A stretch of 64,000 nt of DNA from Aliivibrio_A kagoshimensis (GCF_050337105.1 NZ_JAKJSQ010000013.1:1-64000); one strand, 5' to 3'. Shown: positions 43,280-52,531, counted from the stretch's first letter. The notes: generated by a model not told the origin, from the sequence alone. Made by a program: numbers and translations.

Positions 43280-43482
43280 AAATCGCCCAAATACAATATG
43301 ACGTACACTAAATAATAATGCGCTAATCATACAAATAGATGAGTAAAAATACGACTAAAAATTGATTTATTATCTCCACTATTCTAATAAATACGGCTCA
43401 AGTCTAAACTTGCTATCATTATCTCTTTCTTTTTTCTAAAATTGATTTATCTTATCGCCTCTAAAATTTTCGAGGCTTTATT

Positions 43483-43563
43483 ATGCGTAACTTTGTCAAA
43501 TATGTGTTCTTCATGCTGCTATTCATCATCGCTTTTGGCGTCACTCAATCGCTGCTTAAATAA
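43483..43563 (+). CDS. 26-residue single-pass membrane peptide
   Basis: ATG 43483 to TAA 43563. Two basic residues lead into a hydrophobic helix (YVFFMLLFIIAFGV) with a short polar tail, a typical small membrane protein. GAGG lies seven bases before the ATG, inside a GCCTC / GAGGC inverted repeat. It is 112 bases before the LolA-like gene and may be part of that operon. Too short for homology; the ribosome site and composition support it. Confidence 0.5.
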   Translation: MRNFVKYVFFMLLFIIAFGVTQSLLK

Positions 43564-43675
43564 CTGAGATTAACGATAAACAGATCACATATTTAGGTCA
43601 AAGTGTTATCTATGTCTCTGTAATTTCACACCATTACCTCTATGTTAATGACCTACCTTTCTCGGAGGCATGGTC

Positions 43676-44437
43676 ATGAATACAAGAACCTATCAATATT
43701 GCATCCTAGCTCTACTCTTTTTGCTCTCCATACCCAGTTTTGCCTCTCAAACCGCGAAACAGATCATCACTCAGTCTGATCAACAAATGCGAGGAAAGTC
43801 TGGCTATACCGAGATGACAATGGAGATCGTTCGCCCAGATTGGTCCCGTTCAATGAGCATGAAAACATGGAGTAAAGGCACCGAGCTCTCCATGGTACTC
43901 GTCACGGCTCCAGCTAAAGACCAAGGCAGTGCTTCGCTTAAACGCTCCACTGAAATGTGGAACTGGATCCCAAGTGTTGAACGAGTGATCAAAATTGCCC
44001 CATCAATGTTAAGTCAATCTTGGATGGGCTCTGACTTCACCAATGACGACCTGATTAATCAATCCTCTATCGTCGTCGATTATGAGCACCAATTTGTTCA
44101 AGATGACACCGTTGACGGTGAAAGCGTGTGGGTGATTGATGCCATCGCCAAACCTGATGCACCTGTGGTGTGGAGTAAAGTACGTTTATGGATCTCAAAG
44201 CAAACTTATAATCAACGTAAAGTGGTATTTTATGATGAGTTTGATGACTTAGTGAATACCTTAACCACCTTTGATATTAAAGAGATGGGGGGGAGAATGC
44301 TGCCCACTCGCACTGTCATGCAACCCGCTGATAAGCCGGGAAACAAGACCATAATGACGACTCATAAAGCCCAGTTTGATTTTGATATTACCGATGGGTT
44401 TTTCTCCCAAAAACAGATGAAGTCTTTACGAAAATAG
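43676..44437 (+). CDS. LolA-like periplasmic lipid/lipoprotein carrier
   Basis: 253 residues from ATG 43676 (GGAGG seven bases upstream). Signal peptide ending SFAS. The mature protein has the outer-membrane lipoprotein-sorting family pattern: KQIITQSDQQMRGKSGYTEM at its start, RSTEMWNWIPSVERVIKI and LLPTRTVMQPADKPGNKT. The LolA/LolB fold is an incomplete barrel that shields acyl chains. It is longer than true LolA (~200). The operon encodes two FtsX-type permeases, a LolD-like ATPase and an outer-membrane barrel, suggesting an envelope-spanning lipid or lipoprotein path. Confidence 0.8.
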   Translation: MNTRTYQYCILALLFLLSIPSFASQTAKQIITQSDQQMRGKSGYTEMTMEIVRPDWSRSMSMKTWSKGTELSMVLVTAPAKDQGSASLKRSTEMWNWIPSVERVIKIAPSMLSQSWMGSDFTNDDLINQSSIVVDYEHQFVQDDTVDGESVWVIDAIAKPDAPVVWSKVRLWISKQTYNQRKVVFYDEFDDLVNTLTTFDIKEMGGRMLPTRTVMQPADKPGNKTIMTTHKAQFDFDITDGFFSQKQMKSLRK

Positions 44438-44446
44438 TAGGCGCTT

Positions 44447-45676
44447 ATGTTATTTAAACTGGCTTGGCGAAATATTTGGCGACAAAAAAGACGGACCCTG
44501 CTCACCGCCTCAGCGCTTGGATTAGCGCTGTTTCTCTCGTTGTTCATGCGCTCAACCCAAGAGGGCAGTTATGCCCACAACATTGATACTGTTGCCCGGC
44601 TCTCTTCAGGTTTAGCACAACTGCAAAACAGCAAATACTACGACAGCCAAAGTATTGATGACCTGCTCCCTGGCAGTGATGCATTTATTACCCCAGCAAG
44701 ATCAATCCCTGAGATCACGTTTACCATTCCACGAATAGAGACCTTCTCTTTGATTGCCGCCAATGACAAATCTAAAGGGGTAATGGTTATCGGCATTGAC
44801 CCAAAGTTAGAAGCAGACTACTCAAACATTGAAGAAAAGATTGTCACTGGGGCATTTTTAGAAACGGGGGATAAACAGATTATCATAGGTCAAAGTTTAG
44901 CCTCTTTCCTTAATATCACGATTGGCGATGAAATTGTTCTATATGGTCAAGGTTATCGGGGGCAAACGGCGGCAGGGCTTTTTACTATTAAAGGTATCTT
45001 TCACCTCCCACAAGCTCAGTTGGATTCACAATTAATCTACCTGCCACTTGATACCGCTAAAAATCTGTTTAGCACCGATGGACAAGTCACCAACTGGTTA
45101 ATCCACACCGATGCCGTTAGCCATCTACCTGATGTGATCAGCCAACTCAAACAGCAATATCATACCGACATCGATGTACTGGATTGGCAAACCCTGATTC
45201 CTGAATTAGCGCAACAGATCACCCTAGATAGGGTCAGCGGTATTTTCTTAATGTATGTACTCTATGGCGTAGTGGGGTTTGGTCTATTTGCTACCCTTCT
45301 GATGATGACCTTAGAGAGACAGAGAGAGTTTTCAGTCATGATGGCCACCGGAATGGTCAGGCAAAAGTTATTACAATTGATCGCTATTGAATCGAGTTTT
45401 ATTGCCGCTATTGGGGTCGCGATTGGCATCATCATTACTACGCCACTGCTACTTTGGTTTTCACGCTTTCCTATCCAACTCACAGGAGACACGGCGGCGA
45501 TGATGGAAGAGATGGGGTACGACCCTATTATTCCAGTACTGCTTAGCCTTGATTTTTATTACGAACAAATTCTGATGGTGCTTATTATTTTACTTCTCTG
45601 CTTACTCTATCCCATGTTCAGGCTCTATCGCTTAGAGATTGTATCCGGATTAAAAGGAGGCACTCATGCTCATTAA
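44447..45676 (+). CDS. FtsX/LolE-like ABC permease 1
   Basis: 409 residues. Begins with FKLAWRNIWRQKRRTLLTAS, the amphipathic lead-in of LolC/LolE/MacB permeases; helix 1 at ~15-35, a large periplasmic domain (~40-260), and helices 2-4 at ~270-300, ~315-345 and ~370-395. Overlaps the next permease by 11 bases. The two permeases would form a heterodimer like LolC-LolE. Real LolCDE is expected elsewhere in the genome. Confidence 0.87.
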   Translation: MLFKLAWRNIWRQKRRTLLTASALGLALFLSLFMRSTQEGSYAHNIDTVARLSSGLAQLQNSKYYDSQSIDDLLPGSDAFITPARSIPEITFTIPRIETFSLIAANDKSKGVMVIGIDPKLEADYSNIEEKIVTGAFLETGDKQIIIGQSLASFLNITIGDEIVLYGQGYRGQTAAGLFTIKGIFHLPQAQLDSQLIYLPLDTAKNLFSTDGQVTNWLIHTDAVSHLPDVISQLKQQYHTDIDVLDWQTLIPELAQQITLDRVSGIFLMYVLYGVVGFGLFATLLMMTLERQREFSVMMATGMVRQKLLQLIAIESSFIAAIGVAIGIIITTPLLLWFSRFPIQLTGDTAAMMEEMGYDPIIPVLLSLDFYYEQILMVLIILLLCLLYPMFRLYRLEIVSGLKGGTHAH

Positions 45677-46883
45677 ATTAGCCTGGCGTAACCTCTGGCG
45701 CAATAAGTTGAGAACCACCATCATGCTCTCAGCGATGGTGTTTGGTTTACTCGGCGTGATCCTCATGATGGGTTTCATGAATGCGATTGGCCACAGCTTG
45801 ATCAGTAATGTGATCGCTTACCAAACCAGTCACATGCAGATTCATAACCAACGTTATATCAGCAACCCAGATATCAAGGCCACATTAGTGGATGAATCAG
45901 CGATCACTCAGCGGTTAGATAACAACCCACTCATCGACGCGTACTCAACTCGGTTGCTAATCAATGGCATGGTGGCCTCAGCAAAAAACTCACGTGGCGT
46001 GATGATTAATGGCATCAACCCGATCGATGAAGCAAACGTCACCTTGATGAGTGACACCATCAGACAGGGTGAATGGTTAGACAATCAGGGTCGTAATCCG
46101 ATTTTAGTTTCTGAAAAAACCGCCAATCGATTAGCCTTACGGTTAGGGTCTAAGGTGGTGTTGACCTTTACTGACTTTACTGGAGAAGTGACCGGCGTAG
46201 CGTTTAAAGTAAAAGGAATCTTCCGCTCTCCCTCCAGCACCTTTGATGAAGCCAATGTTTATGTCAGGCAGACTGATTTAGCCCGCCACAGTAAAGTAAA
46301 CGCCAATCATGAGATATCGGTAAAATTAACCCATATTGATAGACTCGATGACGTCTATCAGCAACTACGTCCCCTTATTTCAGCGCCTAACAAGCTGCAA
46401 ACTTGGTCGCAAATTCAACCCTTACTTGCTGCTATGGTCGCCAGCTTATCCACCAGCAATTTTATTGTTCTAGGCATTTTTGTTCTCGCAATGGGTTTTG
46501 GCATCATCAATATTATGTTGATGTCAGTTTTTGAGCGTACCCAAGAGTTTGGTGTATTGATGGCGATTGGCATGGACAAAGCGAATATCTTTAAACTGAT
46601 TGTTATAGAATCTGGGCTGCTCGGTTTGGTTGGAGGACTGCTCGGCTGTACAGTGAGTCTATTATTGATGATCATTTTGCAACGTACTGGACTCCCCCTA
46701 GGAGCTCTTGCGGAAGGGCTAGGTGCCATGGGGATTGATACAGTGCTCTACCCTTGGGTTGACGCCAATAGCTATCTAATAACAGTCGCTATGGTGCTGT
46801 GTAGCAGTTTAGCCGCTGCACTATACCCTGCCCGGCAAATATTGAAAAAGCCCCCCGTTGAAGCGATGTCGGAGAAACACTGA
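45666..46883 (+). CDS. FtsX/LolC-like ABC permease 2
   Basis: 405 residues with the same plan as its neighbour: LIKLAWRNLWRNKLRTTIML, helix 1, periplasmic domain, three C-terminal helices (~265-295, ~315-345, ~365-390) and the motif VFERTQEFGVLMAIGM before the second helix. The shared N-terminal RNxWRxKxRT block shows a tandem duplication. Two bases separate its stop from the ATPase start. Confidence 0.87.
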   Translation: MLIKLAWRNLWRNKLRTTIMLSAMVFGLLGVILMMGFMNAIGHSLISNVIAYQTSHMQIHNQRYISNPDIKATLVDESAITQRLDNNPLIDAYSTRLLINGMVASAKNSRGVMINGINPIDEANVTLMSDTIRQGEWLDNQGRNPILVSEKTANRLALRLGSKVVLTFTDFTGEVTGVAFKVKGIFRSPSSTFDEANVYVRQTDLARHSKVNANHEISVKLTHIDRLDDVYQQLRPLISAPNKLQTWSQIQPLLAAMVASLSTSNFIVLGIFVLAMGFGIINIMLMSVFERTQEFGVLMAIGMDKANIFKLIVIESGLLGLVGGLLGCTVSLLLMIILQRTGLPLGALAEGLGAMGIDTVLYPWVDANSYLITVAMVLCSSLAAALYPARQILKKPPVEAMSEKH

Positions 46884-46885
46884 TC

Positions 46886-47569
46886 ATGACTATTTTACTT
46901 AAGCAACTGTGCAAAACCTATAATCCCGACAGTGATTTTCCAGTCAAAGCGGTCAATCATGTTGACCTTAATATCGAACAGGGAGAGTTTGTTGCCATTA
47001 TGGGCCCTTCCGGTTCTGGAAAAACCACACTGCTCAATATGGTGGGAGGAATAGATCGACCAACATCAGGCAGTGTCTCCATTGATGGGAATACCATTGC
47101 CGATCTAAACGATAAAGCGCTCATTCGTTTTCGTCGAGATAATATTGGTTTTATCTTTCAAGATTACAGCCTATTACCCGTATTAACGGCATTAGAGAAT
47201 GTTGAATTTGTTATGTTATTACAGGGACACTCCGAAACGGAGTGCCGGCAAAGAGCAACGGAGTTGTTAAACAAAGTGGGGTTATCCGAGCAGCTCAATA
47301 AATTACCATCTAAATTGTCGGGGGGTCAGCAGCAACGAGTCGCTGTGGCGCGAGCCCTTGCTCCTCGTCCAAAGTTTGTGATGGCCGATGAACCCACCGC
47401 AAATTTAGATGCTCAAAGTACCGCTGAGCTTCTGGATATTATGCTGGAGTTAAATCAACAAGAGCAAACCACATTTATTTTCTCAACTCATGATCCCCGA
47501 GTGATCACCCGAGCCCGCCGAGTGATTGTCTTTGAAGATGGGCAATTAAAAGAGGATAAGCTTCAGTGA
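46886..47569 (+). CDS. LolD-like ABC ATPase
   Basis: 227 residues. Walker A GPSGSGKTT (~39-47), IFQDYSLLP (Q-loop), LSGGQQQRVAVARAL signature, VMADEPTANLD (Walker B) and FSTHDP (H-loop). Of the LolD/MacB group, consistent with the two FtsX-type permeases immediately upstream. Its stop overlaps the start of the barrel gene by four bases. Confidence 0.92.
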   Translation: MTILLKQLCKTYNPDSDFPVKAVNHVDLNIEQGEFVAIMGPSGSGKTTLLNMVGGIDRPTSGSVSIDGNTIADLNDKALIRFRRDNIGFIFQDYSLLPVLTALENVEFVMLLQGHSETECRQRATELLNKVGLSEQLNKLPSKLSGGQQQRVAVARALAPRPKFVMADEPTANLDAQSTAELLDIMLELNQQEQTTFIFSTHDPRVITRARRVIVFEDGQLKEDKLQ

Positions 47570-48756
47570 TACGCCCCACATTGGCTATGTTGACACTTTT
47601 TGCCATGCCTATTTTTGCTAACGGCATACCCGGACTTGAACCTGAGAACAATTGGGATCTGGATGGTTATGTGAAATACATGGCCAACGTTACTCTGGCC
47701 GACAACAATCAAAATATTACTGAGCATCTAATTCATCAACGTTTCAACTTCGAATATCGCTTTAACGACCACTTACGGTTTAACAGCAGCTTACGCAATC
47801 GCTTAATTCTGGGTGAATCGACTGACATTCCCGGCTATGCTGACGTAATCGATACCGACACTGGTTATGTGGATCTCTCCGGTAATTGGCTAGATAAATC
47901 AGGAGCGATTGGAAACAGTCAGATTGATCGACTCTCATTAAGTTGGGCCGACGAGCAGTGGCAAGTGAGGGGCGGTCGATTTCGAATCAATTGGGCCATG
48001 GCGACCTTATGGAACGCCAATGATATTTTCAACTCCTACTCGATTTATGACTTTGATTACGAAGAGCGAGCAGGAACGGATGCTCTAATGGTTAGTCACA
48101 CCTTAGGTTATGCCAGTAACATTGATATTGTTTATGCACCAAACAGCAATAGAGATTTAGACAGCTACTCAGCCCGCTACCTGTTTAATCATGACTTATG
48201 GGATATGCAATTGCTACTGGGTAAATCCCTGTCTGACCGGGTGATAGGGGCAGGTTTTGCTGGAGATATTGCTGGAGCAGGCGCTCGCGGAGAGGTCACG
48301 TTTTTTGATCCTATTTGGGAAACCATCCCTGGACAATCGCAGAGCAGTTCAGTACAAAAAAGAACCTGGGTCGCGTCATTGGAAACGGACTATACCTTTA
48401 ACAGTAGCAGCAACTGGGCTGCTCGTGCCGCCATTCTCTATATCTCAGAGCTGCAAGATATTAACAGCGGTTTGCACTATCTGAACATGCCCCTAACGCC
48501 AAAAACCCTGAGTTTCGCTCACTGGACTTACTATGCCGATGTCGGGGTTGACCTCACACCGCTTAGCCGCCTCACCTTTGCCGCCAGCTATTATCAAGAT
48601 GGCTCCTACTTTGTCAGTGCTACTAACAGCTATTCACTGGCGAATGATTGGGAGTTACTCGCGGTAGTGCAACGCTTTGATGGGATAAAAGAAGAGAGCT
48701 TGTTTGATAGCAGCGCCGCTACCCAGATTTTTGGCCGAATAAAATGGAGCTTTTAA
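47566..48756 (+). CDS. Outer-membrane beta-barrel protein of the Lol-like operon
   Basis: 396 residues, GTG start overlapping the ATPase stop by four bases. Signal peptide ends at PIFA-NG. The rest consists of alternating amphipathic strands rich in Tyr/Trp/Asp (for example WQVRGGRFRINWAMATLWN, then TYYADVGVDLTPLSRLTFAA) and ends in Phe (IFGRIKWSF), the C-terminal signature of BAM substrates. No known porin family was recognised with confidence. Its place as the last gene of the unit suggests it is the outer-membrane terminus of the transport route. Confidence 0.75.
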   Translation: MIRPTLAMLTLFAMPIFANGIPGLEPENNWDLDGYVKYMANVTLADNNQNITEHLIHQRFNFEYRFNDHLRFNSSLRNRLILGESTDIPGYADVIDTDTGYVDLSGNWLDKSGAIGNSQIDRLSLSWADEQWQVRGGRFRINWAMATLWNANDIFNSYSIYDFDYEERAGTDALMVSHTLGYASNIDIVYAPNSNRDLDSYSARYLFNHDLWDMQLLLGKSLSDRVIGAGFAGDIAGAGARGEVTFFDPIWETIPGQSQSSSVQKRTWVASLETDYTFNSSSNWAARAAILYISELQDINSGLHYLNMPLTPKTLSFAHWTYYADVGVDLTPLSRLTFAASYYQDGSYFVSATNSYSLANDWELLAVVQRFDGIKEESLFDSSAATQIFGRIKWSF

Positions 48757-48807
48757 GCTTTTCATTGCTAGACGGTTAAACATTTGCGCATCCCCATAAT
48801 CAATGTT

Positions 48808-48872
48808 AGAATCCGCGCTCGTTTTTAGGAACGAAACTTCACTAAGTTAGGTCGCTAAACCTAGTGGATTCT
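48808..48872 (+). promoter_or_regulatory. L25 (rplY) autoregulatory leader
   Basis: Closing stem AGAATCC (48808-48814) with GGATTCT (48866-48872); inside, a TCGTT / AACGA hairpin and a CACTAAG..TAGGT..ACCTAGTG hairpin (48840-48866). This two-hairpin leader, followed by a U-rich tract, fits the ribosomal L25 leader described in gammaproteobacteria, in which L25 binds a mimic of its 5S rRNA site and lowers its own synthesis. Confidence 0.65.
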
Positions 48873-48903
48873 TTTTATTTTACTATTTTTGAGAGTAAAA
48901 ACT

Positions 48904-49182
48904 ATGAAATTTGATGCAGTAGTACGTACTGAACAAGGTAAGGGTGCGAGCCGCCGCCTTCGTCACGCTGAGAAATTCCCAGCAATCATCTACGGTGGTG
49001 AAGCAGCTCCAGTTTCTATCGCTTTAAACCATGATGAAGTTATCAACCAAATGGACAAGCCTGAGTTTTACGAAGGTCTAGTTCTAGTTGTTGATGGTGT
49101 TGAAGTTAAGGTTAAGCCGCAAGACGTTCAACGTCACGCGTTTAAGCCTAAAGTCATGCACATGGACTTCATCCGCATCTAA
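48904..49182 (+). CDS. rplY: 50S ribosomal protein L25
   Basis: 92 residues from ATG 48904, the short form of the enteric/vibrio type. Seen: RTEQGKGASRRLRHAEKFPAI (5S rRNA loop E contact) and KVKPQDVQRHAFKPKVMHMD. Binds 5S rRNA in the central protuberance. The alternative TTG at 48889 is unlikely. A structured leader precedes it and a terminator follows. Confidence 0.93.
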   Translation: MKFDAVVRTEQGKGASRRLRHAEKFPAIIYGGEAAPVSIALNHDEVINQMDKPEFYEGLVLVVDGVEVKVKPQDVQRHAFKPKVMHMDFIRI

Positions 49183-49208
49183 TTCGTTGTAATTATTCTT
49201 TTGCATAA

Positions 49209-49239
49209 TTGAAAAAGCAGCCCTTACCAAGCTGCTTTT
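49209..49239 (+). terminator. Terminator after rplY
   Basis: GAAAAAGCAGC / GCTGCTTTTTC stem with a nine-base loop; the T-run is inside and after the stem. Confidence 0.85.
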
Positions 49240-49266
49240 TCTCTCTCTACTCTCTGAGTTTTTACG

Positions 49267-49512
49267 CTAAAACAGATCAACCTGCCTGCTCTGTAGCTCC
49301 ACCTCTTGGACCTTCTCTTTCTGCTTAGCCATTTTACGTTTATAACGCTGTTTACATAATTGAATCACTTTTTTCTGCTGTGCAATCGTCATATCCATCC
49401 AAGTAAAACGCTCTTCGCGCTTACGCATACAGCCATTGCAATACCCTTTGCTGTCTAAACTGCATACGCCGATACAGGGGCTAGGAACTGAAAAAAACTC
49501 GAGCTGTTCTAT
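49267..49512 (-). CDS. DUF1289 family protein with apparent ATA start codon
   Basis: 81 residues. N-terminal PSPCIGVCSLDSKGYCNGC is the four-cysteine signature of DUF1289 proteins (probable metal-binding small proteins), followed by W-x-x-M-T-x-x-Q-Q and a basic Lys/Arg-rich tail. In-frame TAA lies only four codons before the ATA; AGGGGGA precedes it by six bases, and no ATG, GTG or TTG exists before the cysteine block. The homologous start reads MEQLEFF in related proteins, here IEQLEFF. The gene is therefore either initiated at AUA or carries a start-codon mutation or sequencing error. Confidence 0.75.
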   Translation of the reverse strand: MEQLEFFSVPSPCIGVCSLDSKGYCNGCMRKREERFTWMDMTIAQQKKVIQLCKQRYKRKMAKQKEKVQEVELQSRQVDLF

Positions 49513-49714
49513 GTCTCCCCCTTAACCGTATTATCGATACTTTTCCATTAAAACCGTACAACTCTCATACGTTACACCATCACTATAGCATAATCAGGAA
49601 AAACAACTGAACCCCCTGTTATTTGAGACAAGTCTGACAATTGGCTGACAAGCAGTCACATCTATCGATTATAATTACTACACTCTTTCTGCACCTCTTC
49701 AAATTGGAGATACA

Positions 49715-50152
49715 ATGAAAAAACTAATAATTGCAGCATCACTGCCTCTATTTATGGCAGCTTGTGGTTCAACCGCTGATGAAAAACAGATCCAAGTCTC
49801 TGCAGAAGCACTTCAGCATCATCACTGGATACTAACCAAAATCGATGGTGAAGCGATCAGTACTCCTGATAAATTTGCTGCTCCTGATCTTGAAATTGGA
49901 GAAAACTTCTCGGCCAACGGTAAAGCGGGATGTAATAACTTTTTTGGTCAAGCTGAGCTTAATGATAAAGGTCAGTTCCGCATCGAGAGGATGGGCATGT
50001 CGATGAAAGCCTGTCTGGGTGATGTAATGAAAACGGAACAAGTTGTGACGAGTACCCTATCGGATTGGAGTGACATCTCTTTGACCAAAGAGTCGTTAAC
50101 TTTACAAGGTGAGCAACACCAACTTACTTTCACCTTAAGTGATTGGAAGTAG
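49715..50152 (+). CDS. META-domain lipoprotein (HslJ-like)
   Basis: 145 residues. Signal with lipobox MAAC (Cys17), so probably an outer-membrane lipoprotein. The META domain, residues ~30-143, includes GNGKAGCNNFFG-like FSANGKAGCNNFFGQ and MSMKACLG; the two cysteines of the domain may pair. HslJ relatives respond to heat or novobiocin in E. coli; function uncertain. GGAG lies seven bases before the ATG. Confidence 0.85.
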   Translation: MKKLIIAASLPLFMAACGSTADEKQIQVSAEALQHHHWILTKIDGEAISTPDKFAAPDLEIGENFSANGKAGCNNFFGQAELNDKGQFRIERMGMSMKACLGDVMKTEQVVTSTLSDWSDISLTKESLTLQGEQHQLTFTLSDWK

Positions 50153-50170
50153 CTACCAAATGAACGATGT

Positions 50171-50203
50171 AAAGAGGCCGTCAATAATGACGGCCTCTTT
50201 TCT
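50171..50203. terminator. Bidirectional terminator between the META gene and metE
   Basis: AAAGAGGCCGTC-AATAAT-GACGGCCTCTTT, perfect 12-base stem with flanking A/T-runs. Confidence 0.95.
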
Positions 50204-50205
50204 TT

Positions 50206-52497
50206 CTATTTCGCTAACTGAGCCCTTAACTGTTTTGTTGCCGTGACCATGTTAGTTAACGCCGCTTCAGTCTCCGTCCAATTACGTGTTTTCAGACCGC
50301 AATCTGGGTTAACCCATAAACGCTCTACCGGAATTCTATCCGCCGCTCTTTCCAATAACGCCACAATCCACTCTACATCTGGAATGTTAGGTGAGTGAAT
50401 ATCATACACTCCAGGCCCAACTTCATTCGGGTAGTTAAACTCCTCAAACGCTTTGAGCAGTTCCATGTTTGATCGAGAGGTTTCAATGGTGATCACATCG
50501 GCATCTAGAGCTGCCACCGAGTCGATAATTTCATTAAATTCGCTATAACACATGTGAGTGTGTATCTGGGTTTCTGGCTTAGCACTGGCCGCCGATACCT
50601 TAAAGGCATCCACCGCCCAATCGAGGTACTCTTTCTGCTGTGAACGCTTAAGCGGCAAGCCTTCGCGTATAGCGGGTTCATCAATCTGAATGATATTGAT
50701 ACCTGCTTGTTGCAGATCTCTCACCTCATCTTGCAGAGCTAGCGCCAACTGCTGAGCAATCTCTTTACGACTGATATCTTCACGTGGGAAAGTCCAACCT
50801 AAAATGGTTACAGGTCCGGTAAGCATCCCTTTTACCTGCTTACTGGTTAACGACTGAGCATACGTGGTCCACTCAACGGTAATGGCCTGTTCTCTTTCAA
50901 TATCCGCTGTCACGATCGCCGGTTTAACACAGCGTGAGCCATAGCTCTGTACCCAACCAAATCGTGTGACATCAAAACCCGATAAGTGTTCTGCAAAGTA
51001 CTCCACCATGTCATTACGTTCCGCTTCACCATGCACGAGTACATCAAGATCCAGTGCCTCTTGTCGCGCTATCGCATCACTAATGTGGCCTTTGATCGCT
51101 TGTGTGTATTCGGTCTCACCTAAGCGGCCATTTTTATAGTCACTTCGTTGGCTACGAATTTCAGCGGTTTGCGGAAATGATCCGATGGTCGTGGTCGGCA
51201 GCAGAGGCAAGCCAAGTACCTCTTTTTGGTGGTGGGCGCGCTCCGCATACTCAGCACTGCGATCACCAGATTGAGCATCAATCGACTTCACTCGCTGTTT
51301 GACCGACGGTTTATTCACATGCTGTGCATTCACACGATTGATAATTGGCTGACTGTATTGCGCACATTGACCAATGGCGATCTCATCTCCATCCAATGCC
51401 GCTCCTAATAAGCTAATTTCACGGCACTTCTGTTTAGCAAAAGATAACCAACTGCGTACTTCGGCGCTTAACGCTGTTTCTAAATCTAAATCAACCGGGC
51501 TATGCAGCAGTGAACATGAGCTGCCAATCCACAAACGATCGCCTAAGTTTGCTTTCAACGGCTGCAGTTGAGATAGCCATTGGTTCAGATCCGCTCGCCA
51601 TACATTACGACCATTAACCACACCAGCCGAAAGCACCCAATCAGTTGGCAACTGCTCAACCACAGCCTCAAGTTGGTTAGGTGTCGCTGCCAGATCAATA
51701 TGCAAACCATTCACTGGTAACTCAATGATCTTGTCCAAGTTATGATCAATAGAATCAAAATAGGTTGTAAGCAGTATCTTTACGTCTCCGGCAATCACCT
51801 GGTAAGCGACTTTAAAGGCGTTACTCCAGGCTTTTGGCAACTCTAAAGAGAGAATCGGTTCATCAACTTGCACCCACTCCACCCCTAAACTGGCTAGTTT
51901 AGATAAAATGTTCTGATAAGAGATAAGTAGGCGTGGCAATAGAGAGAGTCGTTCAAAACCCTCTTCTACCTCTTTGCCTAACCATAAGTAACTCAGTGGA
52001 CCTAACAGCACTGGTTTTACTTTATGTCCCAACTTTACGGCCTCTGCCACTTCATCAAATAGCTGAGTCCAACTCACTTCAAATCGCTGCTCTTTAGTAA
52101 ACTCAGGCACAATATAGTGGTAGTTAGTATTAAACCATTTGGTCATATCCGAGGCCGCCGCCCCACAACCACAATCAGATTGAGATTGCCCTCTACCGAC
52201 TTTAAACAGGGTATCCAGATCAGAAATGGTGCCATTAGAGTTATGGCGTTTTGGTACATTACCGAGTAACAAACTCGTCGTTAACACATGATCATACCAA
52301 GCAAAATCTCCCGCCGAAACGAAATCTAGCCCAGCTCCTGCTTGCTCACCCCAATGGCGATTACGCAATAAACTTCCGACCTCAAGTAGCTCCCGCTGTT
52401 CAATTTCACCACGCCAATACTTTTCTAAACTAAATTTCAGTTCGCGCTGTGCCCCTACTCGAGGGTACCCCAATATGTGTGTTGTAGTTTTAGTCAT
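50206..52497 (-). CDS. metE: Cobalamin-independent methionine synthase MetE
   Basis: 763 residues. N-terminal folate-binding half (HILGYPRVGAQRELKFSLEK, typical) and C-terminal catalytic half with zinc ligands in QIHTHMCYSEF (His/Cys) and WVNPDCGLKTR (Cys). Transfers a methyl group from methyltetrahydrofolate to homocysteine. Divergent from metR; the shared control region carries MetJ- and MetR-type boxes, so expression should rise on methionine shortage. ATG 52497, preceded by AAGGAAAAA. Confidence 0.96.
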   Translation of the reverse strand: MTKTTTHILGYPRVGAQRELKFSLEKYWRGEIEQRELLEVGSLLRNRHWGEQAGAGLDFVSAGDFAWYDHVLTTSLLLGNVPKRHNSNGTISDLDTLFKVGRGQSQSDCGCGAAASDMTKWFNTNYHYIVPEFTKEQRFEVSWTQLFDEVAEAVKLGHKVKPVLLGPLSYLWLGKEVEEGFERLSLLPRLLISYQNILSKLASLGVEWVQVDEPILSLELPKAWSNAFKVAYQVIAGDVKILLTTYFDSIDHNLDKIIELPVNGLHIDLAATPNQLEAVVEQLPTDWVLSAGVVNGRNVWRADLNQWLSQLQPLKANLGDRLWIGSSCSLLHSPVDLDLETALSAEVRSWLSFAKQKCREISLLGAALDGDEIAIGQCAQYSQPIINRVNAQHVNKPSVKQRVKSIDAQSGDRSAEYAERAHHQKEVLGLPLLPTTTIGSFPQTAEIRSQRSDYKNGRLGETEYTQAIKGHISDAIARQEALDLDVLVHGEAERNDMVEYFAEHLSGFDVTRFGWVQSYGSRCVKPAIVTADIEREQAITVEWTTYAQSLTSKQVKGMLTGPVTILGWTFPREDISRKEIAQQLALALQDEVRDLQQAGINIIQIDEPAIREGLPLKRSQQKEYLDWAVDAFKVSAASAKPETQIHTHMCYSEFNEIIDSVAALDADVITIETSRSNMELLKAFEEFNYPNEVGPGVYDIHSPNIPDVEWIVALLERAADRIPVERLWVNPDCGLKTRNWTETEAALTNMVTATKQLRAQLAK

Positions 52498-52531
52498 TAT
52501 TTTTTTCCTTGTATAACCAACTGACGAATTA

